Below are positions 42,543-51,213 of a DNA stretch of 64,000 bases, piece after piece (the stretch's first letter is position 1; each line of letters starts with the position of its first letter). The DNA comes from Treponema bryantii (lineage in GTDB: Bacteria > Spirochaetota > Spirochaetia > Treponematales > Treponemataceae), in contig NZ_AP025286.1 of assembly GCF_036492245.1 (NCBI RefSeq), positions 186,001-250,000 on the forward strand, given 5' to 3'. Under the pieces are notes generated by a model, which saw only the letters and a list, made by a program, of their open reading frames with translations, searched no databases and was not told the origin of the DNA. The translations under genes and the position numbers were made by a program.

Positions 42543-44306
42543 TTACTTCAATAAAGCTTTTATATCTTCCACAATCTGATTGGTTGTCATGCCGCAATCG
42601 AGTAAAAGTTCATCGGGATTGTAGCGGTCGTAGAATTTCTTTTCCAGACCGTAATTTTTTACCAGCATTTTTTCAGGGCCATAGAAGGAAGCGATTTTCT
42701 GACCGAAGCCGCCTTCAAGGATTCCGTCTTCAAGCGTAAGGACAAGCTGATGATTCTTTTCAAGATCATGCAGAAGTTCTTCGTCGAGGCCTGAGGCAAA
42801 ACGAGGATTTATCAGGGTAGGGGCAAATCCGCAGTCTTCCTTGATTGCAGAGGTAAGTTCTTCTCCTTTCTGGAAAAAATCACCCAGGGCGAGGATGGCA
42901 ACTTTTTCTCCCTGCTCTTCAATTTTGAAGCGGTTCAGTACGCCGTAGTCTTTATCTGTAGGGCGGTGGCTCACGGCATTGCCGGGAATCAGAATGAGGA
43001 CAGGATTTTCCTTCTGCTTTGAATCCAGGCTCCAATCCAGCATGGAAATATATTCTTCCGCACTTGAAGGGCAGAGCACTACAAGATTCGGAATATTTGT
43101 AAAGGCGGCAAGACCGAATATGCCAAGATGGGTTACATCTGTAAGTCCGTCAAATGATGAATAATTCATAAGCATGGTGACAGGAGTTTTGTTGATGCAC
43201 ACGTCCTGGGAAATCTGATCATAGGCACGCTGTAAGAAAGTCATGTTGGTCACAACAAGAGGTTTTGCACCACGGCGGGCAATTCCCGATGCGATGGCAA
43301 CAGCCGCTTCTTCGGCAATGCCTGTGTCGATGTACTGACTTCCAAGCTTAGCCCGCTCTTCAGGACCAAGGCCGACAGACATCGGCATCGCAGGGGTAAC
43401 CACAATAAAATCCTTGTCCTTTTTAGCCTTTTCTACTATGTATTGACTTGTTATTCCTAAATATGATTCACCGCTTCCAAAGTTTACTGTTGGTTTTCCT
43501 GTTGTGCGGTCAAATGGAACGCACCAGTGCCATCCTTCTTTGTCTTTTTCTGCCAGTTCATATCCTTTACCTTTTTGTGTGTGAATGTGAACAACAACAG
43601 GACGATTTGAATCCCGGACTTTTTCAAAAACCGCAATCAATGAAGCAATGTCATTTCCGTTTTCTTCGTAGATATAGTCCAAGCCCCATGCCCTGAACAT
43701 ATTGTTTTCAGATTTGCCGTTAGAGTCGCGGAGGGCCTTTAGATTCTTATAAAGCCCGCCGTGGGTTTCAGCTATTGCCTGTTCATTGTCGTTTACTACC
43801 ACAATGAAATTTGAATTAAGTTCGCTTCCTGCAACGCTCAAAGCTTCCAGTGCCTCTCCGCCAGAAAGAGATCCGTCTCCAATGATGGCAACGATATTTT
43901 CCTTTTTGCCGAGTATTTCTCTTCCTTTTGCAAGACCTAAAGCCAGTGCAATTGAAGTAGAAGTGTGCCCGATGTTAAAAAAATCGTGTTCACTTTCATC
44001 TGGATTTGTATAGCCAGAATCTTCTGAAAAGCGGCTGTCGTCAAAGTAGCCGGCCTTTCGACCTGTGAGCATTTTATGGGCATAAGCCTGGTGGGAAACG
44101 TCAAATACAAATTTATCATTTGGGGAATCAAAAACATAATGAAGAGCAATTGTTGCTTCTACAAAACCAAAGTTCGGTCCAAAGTGTCCGCCTATTTTTG
44201 TAAGGCGGTTGAAAAGACCTTCGCGGATTTCATTTGCTACTACTGGAAGTTCTGAAACAGAAATCTTTTTCAAATCTGCCGGTGAATTTATCTTGTCTAA
44301 AATCAT
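42543..44306 (-). CDS. DXS-like thiamine-diphosphate synthase
   Basis: 587 residues, similar in order to 1-deoxy-D-xylulose-5-phosphate synthase: GGHFGPNFGFVEATIAL, SHQAYAHKMLTGR, the TPP motif GDGSLSGGEALEALS…NDN, and DTGIAEEAAVAIASGIA with the catalytic Glu. Slightly shorter than housekeeping DXS (about 620). Being inside a LysR-controlled redox operon, it may make a different acyloin or supply this pathway; the substrate is not known. GGAG ribosome site. No signal peptide. Confidence 0.8.
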   Translation of the reverse strand: MILDKINSPADLKKISVSELPVVANEIREGLFNRLTKIGGHFGPNFGFVEATIALHYVFDSPNDKFVFDVSHQAYAHKMLTGRKAGYFDDSRFSEDSGYTNPDESEHDFFNIGHTSTSIALALGLAKGREILGKKENIVAIIGDGSLSGGEALEALSVAGSELNSNFIVVVNDNEQAIAETHGGLYKNLKALRDSNGKSENNMFRAWGLDYIYEENGNDIASLIAVFEKVRDSNRPVVVHIHTQKGKGYELAEKDKEGWHWCVPFDRTTGKPTVNFGSGESYLGITSQYIVEKAKKDKDFIVVTPAMPMSVGLGPEERAKLGSQYIDTGIAEEAAVAIASGIARRGAKPLVVTNMTFLQRAYDQISQDVCINKTPVTMLMNYSSFDGLTDVTHLGIFGLAAFTNIPNLVVLCPSSAEEYISMLDWSLDSKQKENPVLILIPGNAVSHRPTDKDYGVLNRFKIEEQGEKVAILALGDFFQKGEELTSAIKEDCGFAPTLINPRFASGLDEELLHDLEKNHQLVLTLEDGILEGGFGQKIASFYGPEKMLVKNYGLEKKFYDRYNPDELLLDCGMTTNQIVEDIKALLK

Positions 44307-44330
44307 AAAAATCTCCTTATGCTAAGTTTA

Positions 44331-45215
44331 TTACCAGTTTTCATAACGTCGCCCTGTATCGAGCGCGTTTAGTTTTTTCATTTCATTCTCAGTAAGTTCA
44401 AAATCCCAAACATCAAAGTTTTCTGCAATGTGTGCTGGGTTTGAACTTCCGGGAATTGTGATGTAGCCAGATTGCAAATGCCAGCGGACGATGATTTGTG
44501 CAGCCGACTTGTCGTGGGCTCGAGCGATTTCCAGCACAGTCTCATTTTGCAGATGCTCTTTTGTGTGGCCGCGACCGCCGAATGGATAATAGCTTTCGAT
44601 ATAGATTCCTTTTTTTGCAGCCCAATCACGCAAAGAATTATTCTGATATTTCAAGTGGTTTTCGTTTTGAATGACTGCCGGTGGGATTTCAAAGTCCTTT
44701 ATGAAATGCGAAACAGTTTTTTCGGTGTAAAAATTTGAGATTCCGATTGAACGGATTTTTCCGTCTTTAACTGCACGAATCATAGCTTTGTAAACTGCAT
44801 CATCACCCGAAGCCGATCCATGCTGATGAAGCAGACAAAGATCAATATAAGAAAGACCAAGCTGTTTAAGCGAATCGTCAATATCACGATCCGGATTGTT
44901 TGACCAGGGAACAAGTTTTGTAGTTACAAAGATTTCTTCCCGCTTACAGATTCCGTCTTTTATAGCACGACGAATTGCGTTCCCAACTTCACTTTCGTTG
45001 CCATAATATTTTGCAGTATCAATTAAGCGGTAGCCAGATTTGAGCGCGGCATAAACGGCGTTTTCGCAGGTCGCGCCTGTAAGCGTCCATGTGCCCAAAC
45101 CGAGTGTAGGCATCTCATATCCAGAGCTTAGTTTTACAGTTCGGTTTTCTTTTGCTGCTATTAAGTCTGTCATAAGCAATACCGCAAAAATCAGAAATAG
45201 TTTTTTCAAAAGCAT
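44331..45215 (-). CDS. aldo/keto reductase with signal peptide
   Basis: 294 residues. After MLLKKLFLIFAVLLMTDLIAA (signal peptide) the AKR core: GYEMPTLGLGTWTLTG, GYRLIDTAKYYGNE (Asp/Tyr), SIGISNF, and the late PGSSNPAHIAENFD. The Lys and His of the tetrad are in TTKL and LLHQHG. NADPH is not expected outside the cytoplasm, so either another donor is used, or the signal is not cleaved; this is a question, not a conclusion. Confidence 0.78.
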   Translation of the reverse strand: MLLKKLFLIFAVLLMTDLIAAKENRTVKLSSGYEMPTLGLGTWTLTGATCENAVYAALKSGYRLIDTAKYYGNESEVGNAIRRAIKDGICKREEIFVTTKLVPWSNNPDRDIDDSLKQLGLSYIDLCLLHQHGSASGDDAVYKAMIRAVKDGKIRSIGISNFYTEKTVSHFIKDFEIPPAVIQNENHLKYQNNSLRDWAAKKGIYIESYYPFGGRGHTKEHLQNETVLEIARAHDKSAAQIIVRWHLQSGYITIPGSSNPAHIAENFDVWDFELTENEMKKLNALDTGRRYENW

Positions 45216-45221
45216 TTCTTT

Positions 45222-45698
45222 CTATTCCATTACAGAAAAGACAGCAGTCACATTGCCTTTGCCCAGAATCTTTTTGAGCTCAGCCTGTGTTACCCCGTCT
45301 ACTTTTCCAAGGCGGGTAAAGTTCCAGCTGTTAGTGTCGTAGTAAATCGTAATCTGATTTCCCTGATACAAAATGATGTCGCCGGCTTGTGTGGTAATCT
45401 GGGTGTCGTTACGTGGAAGCTTTGTTCCAAGCGGGCCAACTTTTTCAAAGTTTCCGTAGTCGGTCATTTTGATTGTGACAGGGCCTTTTTCCAGCAACTC
45501 GTAAAACGCCATGGCAGAAGAATTGTCGGCCAGTGTGGCGGCGAGCGAGTGTCTGCCACTGTCGCTTGTAATTTGAATCGAGATTTTCATATCAGAGAGT
45601 TCTCCTTTGTCAGATGATTTTATTCCCCTGCTGCCATTAGCGCAGGCCGTAGAAGCAAGAAGAAAAACTGACATTAAAACTATAAATATTTTTTTCAT
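45222..45698 (-). CDS. exported cyclophilin-like-fold protein
   Basis: About 158 residues. N-terminus MKKIFIVLMSVFLLASTACANG is a signal (lipobox-like, Cys at -20). The rest matches the cyclophilin-like fold group (ISIQITSDSGRHSLAATLADNSSAMAFYELLEKGPVTIKMTDYGNFEKVG…). ATG 45698 is preferred; TTG 45704 is also possible. Function unknown. Confidence 0.72.
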   Translation of the reverse strand: MKKIFIVLMSVFLLASTACANGSRGIKSSDKGELSDMKISIQITSDSGRHSLAATLADNSSAMAFYELLEKGPVTIKMTDYGNFEKVGPLGTKLPRNDTQITTQAGDIILYQGNQITIYYDTNSWNFTRLGKVDGVTQAELKKILGKGNVTAVFSVME

Positions 45699-45708
45699 CA
45701 GCAACCCT

Positions 45709-46680
45709 CTACTTCAAATACTTTGCAAAAAAATCCGCAAGCTTATCAAAAGGAATTGCATTGTTTTTTCCGCCATCATACAAATCGGTGTGACTTGCAC
45801 CAGGAATAATTACCAGTTCCTTGTTGCAGCCGGTAAGACGCTTGAATGCATCTTCAGAAAAATATCGCGAATGAGCTTTTTCACCGTGCATTACAAGAAC
45901 TGCGCTCTGGATTTCATCTGCATAAGCAAGAAGCTTTGTGTTCAATAGTGATGTACAGGCACTGATAGCCCAGCCGCCGTTTGAGTTCAGACTGCGTTCG
46001 TGGTAACCGCGTGGAGTTTTGTAATAATCATAATAATCTTTTACGAAATAAGGTGCATCGTCAGGAAGAGGATCAGCAACTCCACCGGCAAGTGCATAAG
46101 TTCCGCCAGACAAAAGAGCTTTAAAGTCTGCTGTTCGTTGTGCCATAAGAGCTTTGCGCTCTTCGTGTCTTGCCTGTGCGGAATTGGCGCTGTCAAAATA
46201 TCCGTTGGCTGTAACCCTGCTCATATCATACATAGTTGAAGTAACGGTCGCTTTGATTCTTGTGTCAATTGCAGCTGCATTCAAAGCCATGCCACCCCAA
46301 CCGCAGATTCCCAGAATCCCGATTTTCTCTCTGTCAATGTTTTCGCGTGTTGAAAGGAAATCTACTGCTGCCATAAAATCTTCCGTGTTGATGTCCGGGC
46401 TGTTCATGTAGCGGGGCTGTCCTCCAGATTCACCACAATATGAAGGGTCAAAAGCAAGAACTATAAATCCACGGTGTGCCAGCTGATTTGCATAAAATCC
46501 AGATGACTGTTCCTTTACTGCACCAAAAGGGCCTGAAATTGCTATAGCTGGGTTGCCTTTTTCGGCAGCGTTTTTTGGAATATAAAGGTCACCTGCCAGT
46601 TCAATTCCAAAATGATTTTTAAAAGTTACTTTATTGCGTGAAACCTCTGGTAAAAGTTCAAATGTGTAATGTTCGTTCAT
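45709..46680 (-). CDS. alpha/beta hydrolase with Cys nucleophile
   Basis: About 323 residues from MNEHYTFELL, ATG 46680 having GGAGGA upstream. The nucleophile elbow is GICGWGG (Cys at about 126), as in dienelactone-hydrolase-like enzymes; FDPSYCGESGG and the His in IPGASHTDLYD complete the triad. First gene of the minus-strand operon; divergent from LysR. Cytoplasmic. Confidence 0.8.
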   Translation of the reverse strand: MNEHYTFELLPEVSRNKVTFKNHFGIELAGDLYIPKNAAEKGNPAIAISGPFGAVKEQSSGFYANQLAHRGFIVLAFDPSYCGESGGQPRYMNSPDINTEDFMAAVDFLSTRENIDREKIGILGICGWGGMALNAAAIDTRIKATVTSTMYDMSRVTANGYFDSANSAQARHEERKALMAQRTADFKALLSGGTYALAGGVADPLPDDAPYFVKDYYDYYKTPRGYHERSLNSNGGWAISACTSLLNTKLLAYADEIQSAVLVMHGEKAHSRYFSEDAFKRLTGCNKELVIIPGASHTDLYDGGKNNAIPFDKLADFFAKYLK

Positions 46681-46798
46681 TGCGTCCTCCATGCTTAAAA
46701 GATAACGCATGTTTTTTGATATTACCAATACTTTGTTTTAATGACTAGAAATGCTTTTTATGAATGACTGATTTCTCCTATTGTATTATACTAATCTT

Positions 46799-47680
46799 AT
46801 GGAACTTCGTGTTTTAAAATATTTTCTTGAAGCTGCCCGCTGTGCCAACATAACAAAGGCCGCCGAAAATCTGAATGTTACTCAGCCAACCATGAGCCGC
46901 CAGATTAAAGACTTGGAATGGGAACTTGGCGAAAAGCTTTTTGAACGAACCAACTATGCAATAAAGCTTACTCCAGCCGGAGAACTTTTACGCGACCGTG
47001 CAGAAGACATTCTTTCGATGGCAGATAAGACCTTGCTTGATTTTAAGGCGCTTAAAGAAGATGAGATTACCGGAAACATCGCAATTGCCTGCGCAGAGTC
47101 CAAAAATATTTCTTTTCTGGCAAAGTGTATAAATCATCTTAAAACTGTACATCCAAAAATAAAATATCATCTTTATGCAGGAGACAGCGAACGAGTTCTT
47201 GAAAAGCTTGATAAAGGGCTTTTTGATTTTGCCGTAATCGTAGAAAATGTAGATCTTGAAAAATACAACTGTCTTACTGTCCATGCAGTTGACCGATGGG
47301 GCGTTGTAATGAGACGCGATGCAGAACTTGCTGACCGTGATTTTATTGAGCCTAAAGATTTAATTGACAAGCCGATTATGATATCCCGTCAGTCACTTGC
47401 GGCCGACCTTCCAAAATGGATGGGCGATGATATTTCGCGGGTCAATGTTGTCGCTACTCTTGATTTGACTTACAACGGCTCTGTTCTTGCCCGCGAAGGA
47501 ACCGGCTATCTATTAACATTTGAAGGACTTGTAGATACGAGCGCAGAAAGTCCTCTCTGTTTTAAACCGCTAATGCCGGAGCTTACAACAGCAATGTATG
47601 TAGTCTGGCGACGAGGTCAGCAGTTTACCAAGGCTGCAGATGTCTTTTTGGAAGAGATGAAGCGGGTTATTGAAGGGTAA
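46799..47680 (+). CDS. LysR-type regulator
   Basis: 293 residues: MELRVLKYFLEAARCANITKAAENLNVTQPTMSRQI (HTH) and a substrate-binding domain. A TTG-started frame upstream (46781) is rejected. Divergent from the hydrolase that opens the redox operon, so it is the likely activator of that operon. Confidence 0.85.
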   Translation: MELRVLKYFLEAARCANITKAAENLNVTQPTMSRQIKDLEWELGEKLFERTNYAIKLTPAGELLRDRAEDILSMADKTLLDFKALKEDEITGNIAIACAESKNISFLAKCINHLKTVHPKIKYHLYAGDSERVLEKLDKGLFDFAVIVENVDLEKYNCLTVHAVDRWGVVMRRDAELADRDFIEPKDLIDKPIMISRQSLAADLPKWMGDDISRVNVVATLDLTYNGSVLAREGTGYLLTFEGLVDTSAESPLCFKPLMPELTTAMYVVWRRGQQFTKAADVFLEEMKRVIEG

Positions 47681-47728
47681 GGTTGGATTATTTCTTCTGT
47701 GGAATGCCTTCTTCAAAATACTCTTTAC

Positions 47729-48949
47729 TTATCGCTCACTTGTGCATATTCTCATTTTGCCGTTCATTGTAAGTACGCCCCAGGTTTTCTTTATTGCGGG
47801 TGAAGCAGGCGGAATAAAGTATGCATCTTCTATTACAGCGCATTCTGTTTTTCCGAGATTTGTGATGCTGTATCCTTCTGGGCTGTCCAGGTGGAAGAAT
47901 TTCTTGCCTATGAACTCAGCAGCTTTACTTTCAAACTTACCTTTGCTTGCCATCATTGCCGCATCCAGCAGACCTGGCTCAAGAGCGGCATAGCATTGCA
48001 ATACAAGATAAAGAGATGACGGCTTGGCAGCTGTTATTCGAACCTTGTCATGCACCTGCTTTGCTACTGCAAAAAGATCATCATCGAATTTATTAATCTC
48101 AACAGAAAAAGCTGTGGAATAATTTCCCATTGCTCCGGGATTATAACATTTTAAGGATTTTCTGAGATCCGCTGCTATAACAATCCTTCTGGTTTTATCT
48201 TCGGTAAACAGTTTTGCCAGAAGATAATCGTTTACCGTTATGCCTTCCGCTTTGCATTTTTCTGCGATACTGTTAGTTTCATAAATTTGAAAAACAGAAA
48301 GGTTATGTTTTACCTTATCATTTTTGAGAAAATCATCTGCAAAGTGGTGGTAATCTTCGGAGGTCAATCTTTTATTTTCTTTCTTCCACTGTTTGTTTGC
48401 TCTGTTTGCGAGCAATCTGCTGATAAATGAAAGACGTGAGTTTTCAGGGAATTCCGCAGCAGATGATATAAGCTTTTCTTCCGCAAATACAGGCTGTTTT
48501 TCAAGTGCATAATAATCCGCGAATTCTTTTGAAAGTTCCAGGGCGGCACGTCCATCTGCAAGAAGATGATGGAAAACCATAAGTACGATAGTTTTTCTGC
48601 CCGATGGCCAGACAGAAATCTTTAGCATTCCTTCTTTGAAAAGATCAAAATCCCTTGAAGTGATTCTCTCAAATTCAGCAATAATCTCAGGTGAATCTAC
48701 ATTCAAAACATTACCGGAACAGAGCGAAAACTCTACCTGCGAGTCTTCCTTTACATCATAAAAGAATCTGTTTCTCTGTTCTTCATGTGAAATAAGTGCC
48801 CTGAGAAAAGGATGAGCCGCAGAAAGCCTTTTCACGGTATCGGCTATCTTGTTTTCATTAAGTTCTTTGTTTATGCAAATTACTATTCCAAAGCACATGT
48901 TCGGACACATCAAATGTGCTCTTTCTGTAAAAATTTCTGCGACTTTCAT
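47729..48949 (-). CDS. stand-alone condensation-domain acyltransferase-like protein
   Basis: 406 residues. HHLLADG (H127, H128, D132, G133) is the HHxxxDG motif of condensation, alcohol acetyltransferase and WS/DGAT folds; LRKSLKCYNPGAMGNYSTAF is the second-half DFGWG-like region. Free-standing with no NRPS around. The product could be an ester or amide; the substrates are unknown. The convergent LysR ends 48 bases away. Confidence 0.7.
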   Translation of the reverse strand: MKVAEIFTERAHLMCPNMCFGIVICINKELNENKIADTVKRLSAAHPFLRALISHEEQRNRFFYDVKEDSQVEFSLCSGNVLNVDSPEIIAEFERITSRDFDLFKEGMLKISVWPSGRKTIVLMVFHHLLADGRAALELSKEFADYYALEKQPVFAEEKLISSAAEFPENSRLSFISRLLANRANKQWKKENKRLTSEDYHHFADDFLKNDKVKHNLSVFQIYETNSIAEKCKAEGITVNDYLLAKLFTEDKTRRIVIAADLRKSLKCYNPGAMGNYSTAFSVEINKFDDDLFAVAKQVHDKVRITAAKPSSLYLVLQCYAALEPGLLDAAMMASKGKFESKAAEFIGKKFFHLDSPEGYSITNLGKTECAVIEDAYFIPPASPAIKKTWGVLTMNGKMRICTSER

Positions 48950-48954
48950 ATCTG

Positions 48955-48999
48955 TTATTCTACAATAGCCACTACTTAGATTTCAATGAGTGTATTTTC
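48955..48999 (-). pseudogene. decayed 3' tail of a ridA gene
   Basis: On the minus strand the codons read ENTLIEI-stop-VVAIVE-stop, matching the end of the complete RidA at 53627 (SALVEIEAVAVVE). One Glu codon is a stop. It lies five bases before the start of the condensation-like gene. Confidence 0.6.
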
Positions 49000-49218
49000 T
49001 AAAAAACATGATATAATAAAAAAAGAAAAAAAATGATATTTGATAACGTTTATTTTATAACCACACTGGAAGTTGTTTCAAAAAAGTTTGGGTTAGGAAA
49101 TTAGGAGATTACAATGAAAACCAAATACTCAATCGACAAAGAGTTAGTTTAAAAATTAAAGAAACGCTTTATGGAGAAATAATTTATAATCTGCTATAAA
49201 AAATTTCAGGATAAAAGA
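49000..49218. other. intergenic region with small open frame
   Basis: Short frame 49114-49152 (MKTKYSIDKELV) and AT-rich sequence with a TATAAT-like box (49010-49018). I see nothing else in it. Confidence 0.3.
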
Positions 49219-50016
49219 ATGAAACAAGAATTAAAAAAAGCAATTGAAAACATGAAGAAATATAACTCAGGGGTAATGTACAAAGAAGTGTTTGGTTTTC
49301 CTTCTGATATTTTCTATGACGCTCTTGTAGTTGCTCCTGGTTGGAAACCAACAAAAATTATTAAGGATCCAAGTTTCGAGGTTACGGAATTAGCTCAGCA
49401 TGCATACTTTTCTGGTTTTTTAGTTGAAAAAGATGGTTATAAAATAGCCTGGGCTCAGACTGCCAGTGGGGGATGTAATTTACTGGATAATCTGATTATT
49501 TGTTCTGAAATGAAGTTCAAAAAGTGTATTTTCATTGGAGCTGTTGGAGGCTTATCTGAAAACTTTGAAATAGGTGATTTTTGTACGCCAGTGGAGTGTA
49601 TTTCAGGAGTTTATGCTTCTCATTATTTTGATAACAAACTTAGTGATTTTCATCCGTTTGAAAAAATCTATCCAGATAAAAATTATGTAGATAAGATTTG
49701 TCAGCTTTCAAAAGAAAATGGTTGTTTATTAAAGACTGCAAAAGTTTTTTCTACAGATTCAATTGCTTTAGAGTATTCACATCTGGATGAAATTAAAGCT
49801 ACTGGAGCAGAACTGATTGAAATGGAAACCAGTACATTTTATAAAGTCACAGAATTAATGGAAGTGCCTTCCATTGCTTTACTTGTTGTTTCTGATAATT
49901 CTACAACTGGAGTTCCCCTCCTCGGTAGAGAAGGGTACTATCAGGAACGTTATCATCAAACCAGATGCCAGATCATTCCTGATATGATTTATAAAATCTG
50001 CACAATCAATTTGTAA
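49219..50016 (+). CDS. nucleoside phosphorylase (PNP/UDP family)
   Basis: 265 residues. GAVGGLSENFEIGDF and the final VSDNSTTG match the phosphorylase I fold; GAELIEMETSTFY contains the EMET motif that binds ribose. Purine or uridine specificity not decided. Weak ribosome site. Confidence 0.8.
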   Translation: MKQELKKAIENMKKYNSGVMYKEVFGFPSDIFYDALVVAPGWKPTKIIKDPSFEVTELAQHAYFSGFLVEKDGYKIAWAQTASGGCNLLDNLIICSEMKFKKCIFIGAVGGLSENFEIGDFCTPVECISGVYASHYFDNKLSDFHPFEKIYPDKNYVDKICQLSKENGCLLKTAKVFSTDSIALEYSHLDEIKATGAELIEMETSTFYKVTELMEVPSIALLVVSDNSTTGVPLLGREGYYQERYHQTRCQIIPDMIYKICTINL

Positions 50017-50036
50017 GATTTGCCGCGAATTTCATT

Positions 50037-50423
50037 TTAGCCTCTGGCCAAAATTCCGTGGTGATGATTTTCGTGATGTTCTCCGTGATGATCGCACTTA
50101 GCATCAAAGTTAGGCTTGAGTTCTCCCTTTGCAAAAAGCTCAACTGCTTCGTCTGCACTACCTGTAATTCCTGGAAGCTCTTTTAAACCGGCTGCGGTAA
50201 TTGCATCTACAGCACCTTGTCCACGATTTCCAAGAATCAGAGTTTCTACTCCAAGGCTCTTAAGATATGGTGGAAGAGCGTGATGTCCGTTTCCGCCGTT
50301 ATCAATTACTTCTGATGAAACAATCTTTCCATCTTCAATCTGATAAATCTTAAAATACTGAGTTTTCCCAAAATGCTGGAATATATTTCCAGTTTCTTTT
50401 TCGTAAGTTACTGCTACTTTCAT
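50037..50423 (-). CDS. dinitrogenase-cofactor (NifX/NifB-like) domain protein
   Basis: About 128 residues, MKVAVTYEKETGNIFQHFGKTQYFKIY at the start (ATG 50423; 50432 is possible). PF02579-like ferredoxin-fold, with a His-rich tail (CDHHGEHHENHHHG) likely to bind metal. No nitrogenase is nearby. A tail of a second copy lies at 37847-37924. Confidence 0.78.
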   Translation of the reverse strand: MKVAVTYEKETGNIFQHFGKTQYFKIYQIEDGKIVSSEVIDNGGNGHHALPPYLKSLGVETLILGNRGQGAVDAITAAGLKELPGITGSADEAVELFAKGELKPNFDAKCDHHGEHHENHHHGILARG

Positions 50424-50437
50424 ATTGTACATCTTTA

Positions 50438-50482
50438 TTATTCGTTTACTAGTTTACCCGTCATGTGCTCAATTTTCAACTC
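50438..50482 (-). pseudogene. 3' tail of the PNPOx-like gene
   Basis: 15 codons ELKIEHMTGKLVNE-stop, nearly the same as the end of the complete gene at 37926-38402. It overlaps the Crp-gene 3' end in another frame; the last residues GVEN of the Crp protein are read from it. It ends six bases before the NifX-like start region. Confidence 0.75.
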
Positions 50483-51128
50483 CAGACAGCAGCTTAAAAT
50501 GATTTTTCCAGTAATCAATCAGGCCATCGGCTTTCATTTTGCTGAGTTCGGCGGAAAGGGCAGAGCGGTCAACTTCAAGATAGTCGGCTAGCTGCTGACG
50601 ATCAAAGGGAATGTCAAACTCAGCGGCGGGAGCTTTGGCTGGAACCTGAGAAGAAAGATATGATAAAAGTCTGCCTCGAATTGTTTTTGAACTTGTATGA
50701 AAAATACGCTGGGAGAGGTGAAGGTTTTTCTTCATTGAGATTCCAAGGATATTTTTTGTAATGATTTGAGAGAATGAATTTTTGCCAAGGCCCAGATTGT
50801 CAATCTGAAGCAGAAGGATTTTTGAATCCTGAGTCGCAACAACATCAACCATCAGAGGAACTTTTGTAAGTGCATAAGTTTCTGCAAAAACTTTTCCTTC
50901 TCCAAGACTATCCAAAATAGTTTTGTTTCCCCAGAAATCATTGCTCTCAATCTGAACTCGTCCTTCAAGAACAATTCCAATCTGATCGATTACAGTGCCC
51001 GAATGAAAAACTGATTCACCCTTAATAAAGTCACGCTTGCTTGCAGATAGAAATTCCAGAACAGCAGGAAGTTTTGTTTCCTTAATTCCAGAGAAGAGCG
51101 GATTTTTTAGAAGAACCTGATTTTTCAT
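50469..51128 (-). CDS. Crp/Fnr-family regulator
   Basis: About 219 residues from MKNQVLLKNPLFSGI. Cyclic-nucleotide-like domain (FIKGESVFHSGTVIDQIGIVLEGRVQIE), then a winged HTH (FDRQQLADYLEVDRSALSAELSKMKADGLIDY). No Fnr-type N-terminal cysteines, so not a 4Fe-4S Fnr; HcpR- or Crp-like. The last four residues come from the PNPOx tail, so the native end may have been lost. Divergent from the Fe-S gene. Confidence 0.82.
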   Translation of the reverse strand: MKNQVLLKNPLFSGIKETKLPAVLEFLSASKRDFIKGESVFHSGTVIDQIGIVLEGRVQIESNDFWGNKTILDSLGEGKVFAETYALTKVPLMVDVVATQDSKILLLQIDNLGLGKNSFSQIITKNILGISMKKNLHLSQRIFHTSSKTIRGRLLSYLSSQVPAKAPAAEFDIPFDRQQLADYLEVDRSALSAELSKMKADGLIDYWKNHFKLLSGVEN

Positions 51129-51150
51129 ATCATTTATAATAATCGCATTT

Positions 51151-51166
51151 TGTTGTTTTAACAACA
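51151..51166. promoter_or_regulatory. palindrome TGTTGTTTTAACAACA centred at -41.5 of the Fe-S gene
   Basis: With -10 TATGAT at 51188-51193 and a start about 51200, the palindrome's centre lies at -41.5, the class II activator position of Crp/Fnr proteins. It also overlaps the Crp-gene leader, allowing autoregulation. Confidence 0.6.
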
Positions 51167-51213
51167 TTCTTTATTTGGTATCTTTGTTATGATTCCCATA
51201 GTGAGGTTTTGAA

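Noticed and set aside
42543-44306. Housekeeping dxs of the isoprenoid pathway
   Set aside because: It is shorter than usual DXS and lies in a LysR-linked redox operon, so a paralogue is more likely; no isoprenoid genes are near.
50037-50432. Nitrogen fixation locus
   Set aside because: Only a stand-alone NifX-like domain; no nif genes around, and such domains are common in non-fixing anaerobes.
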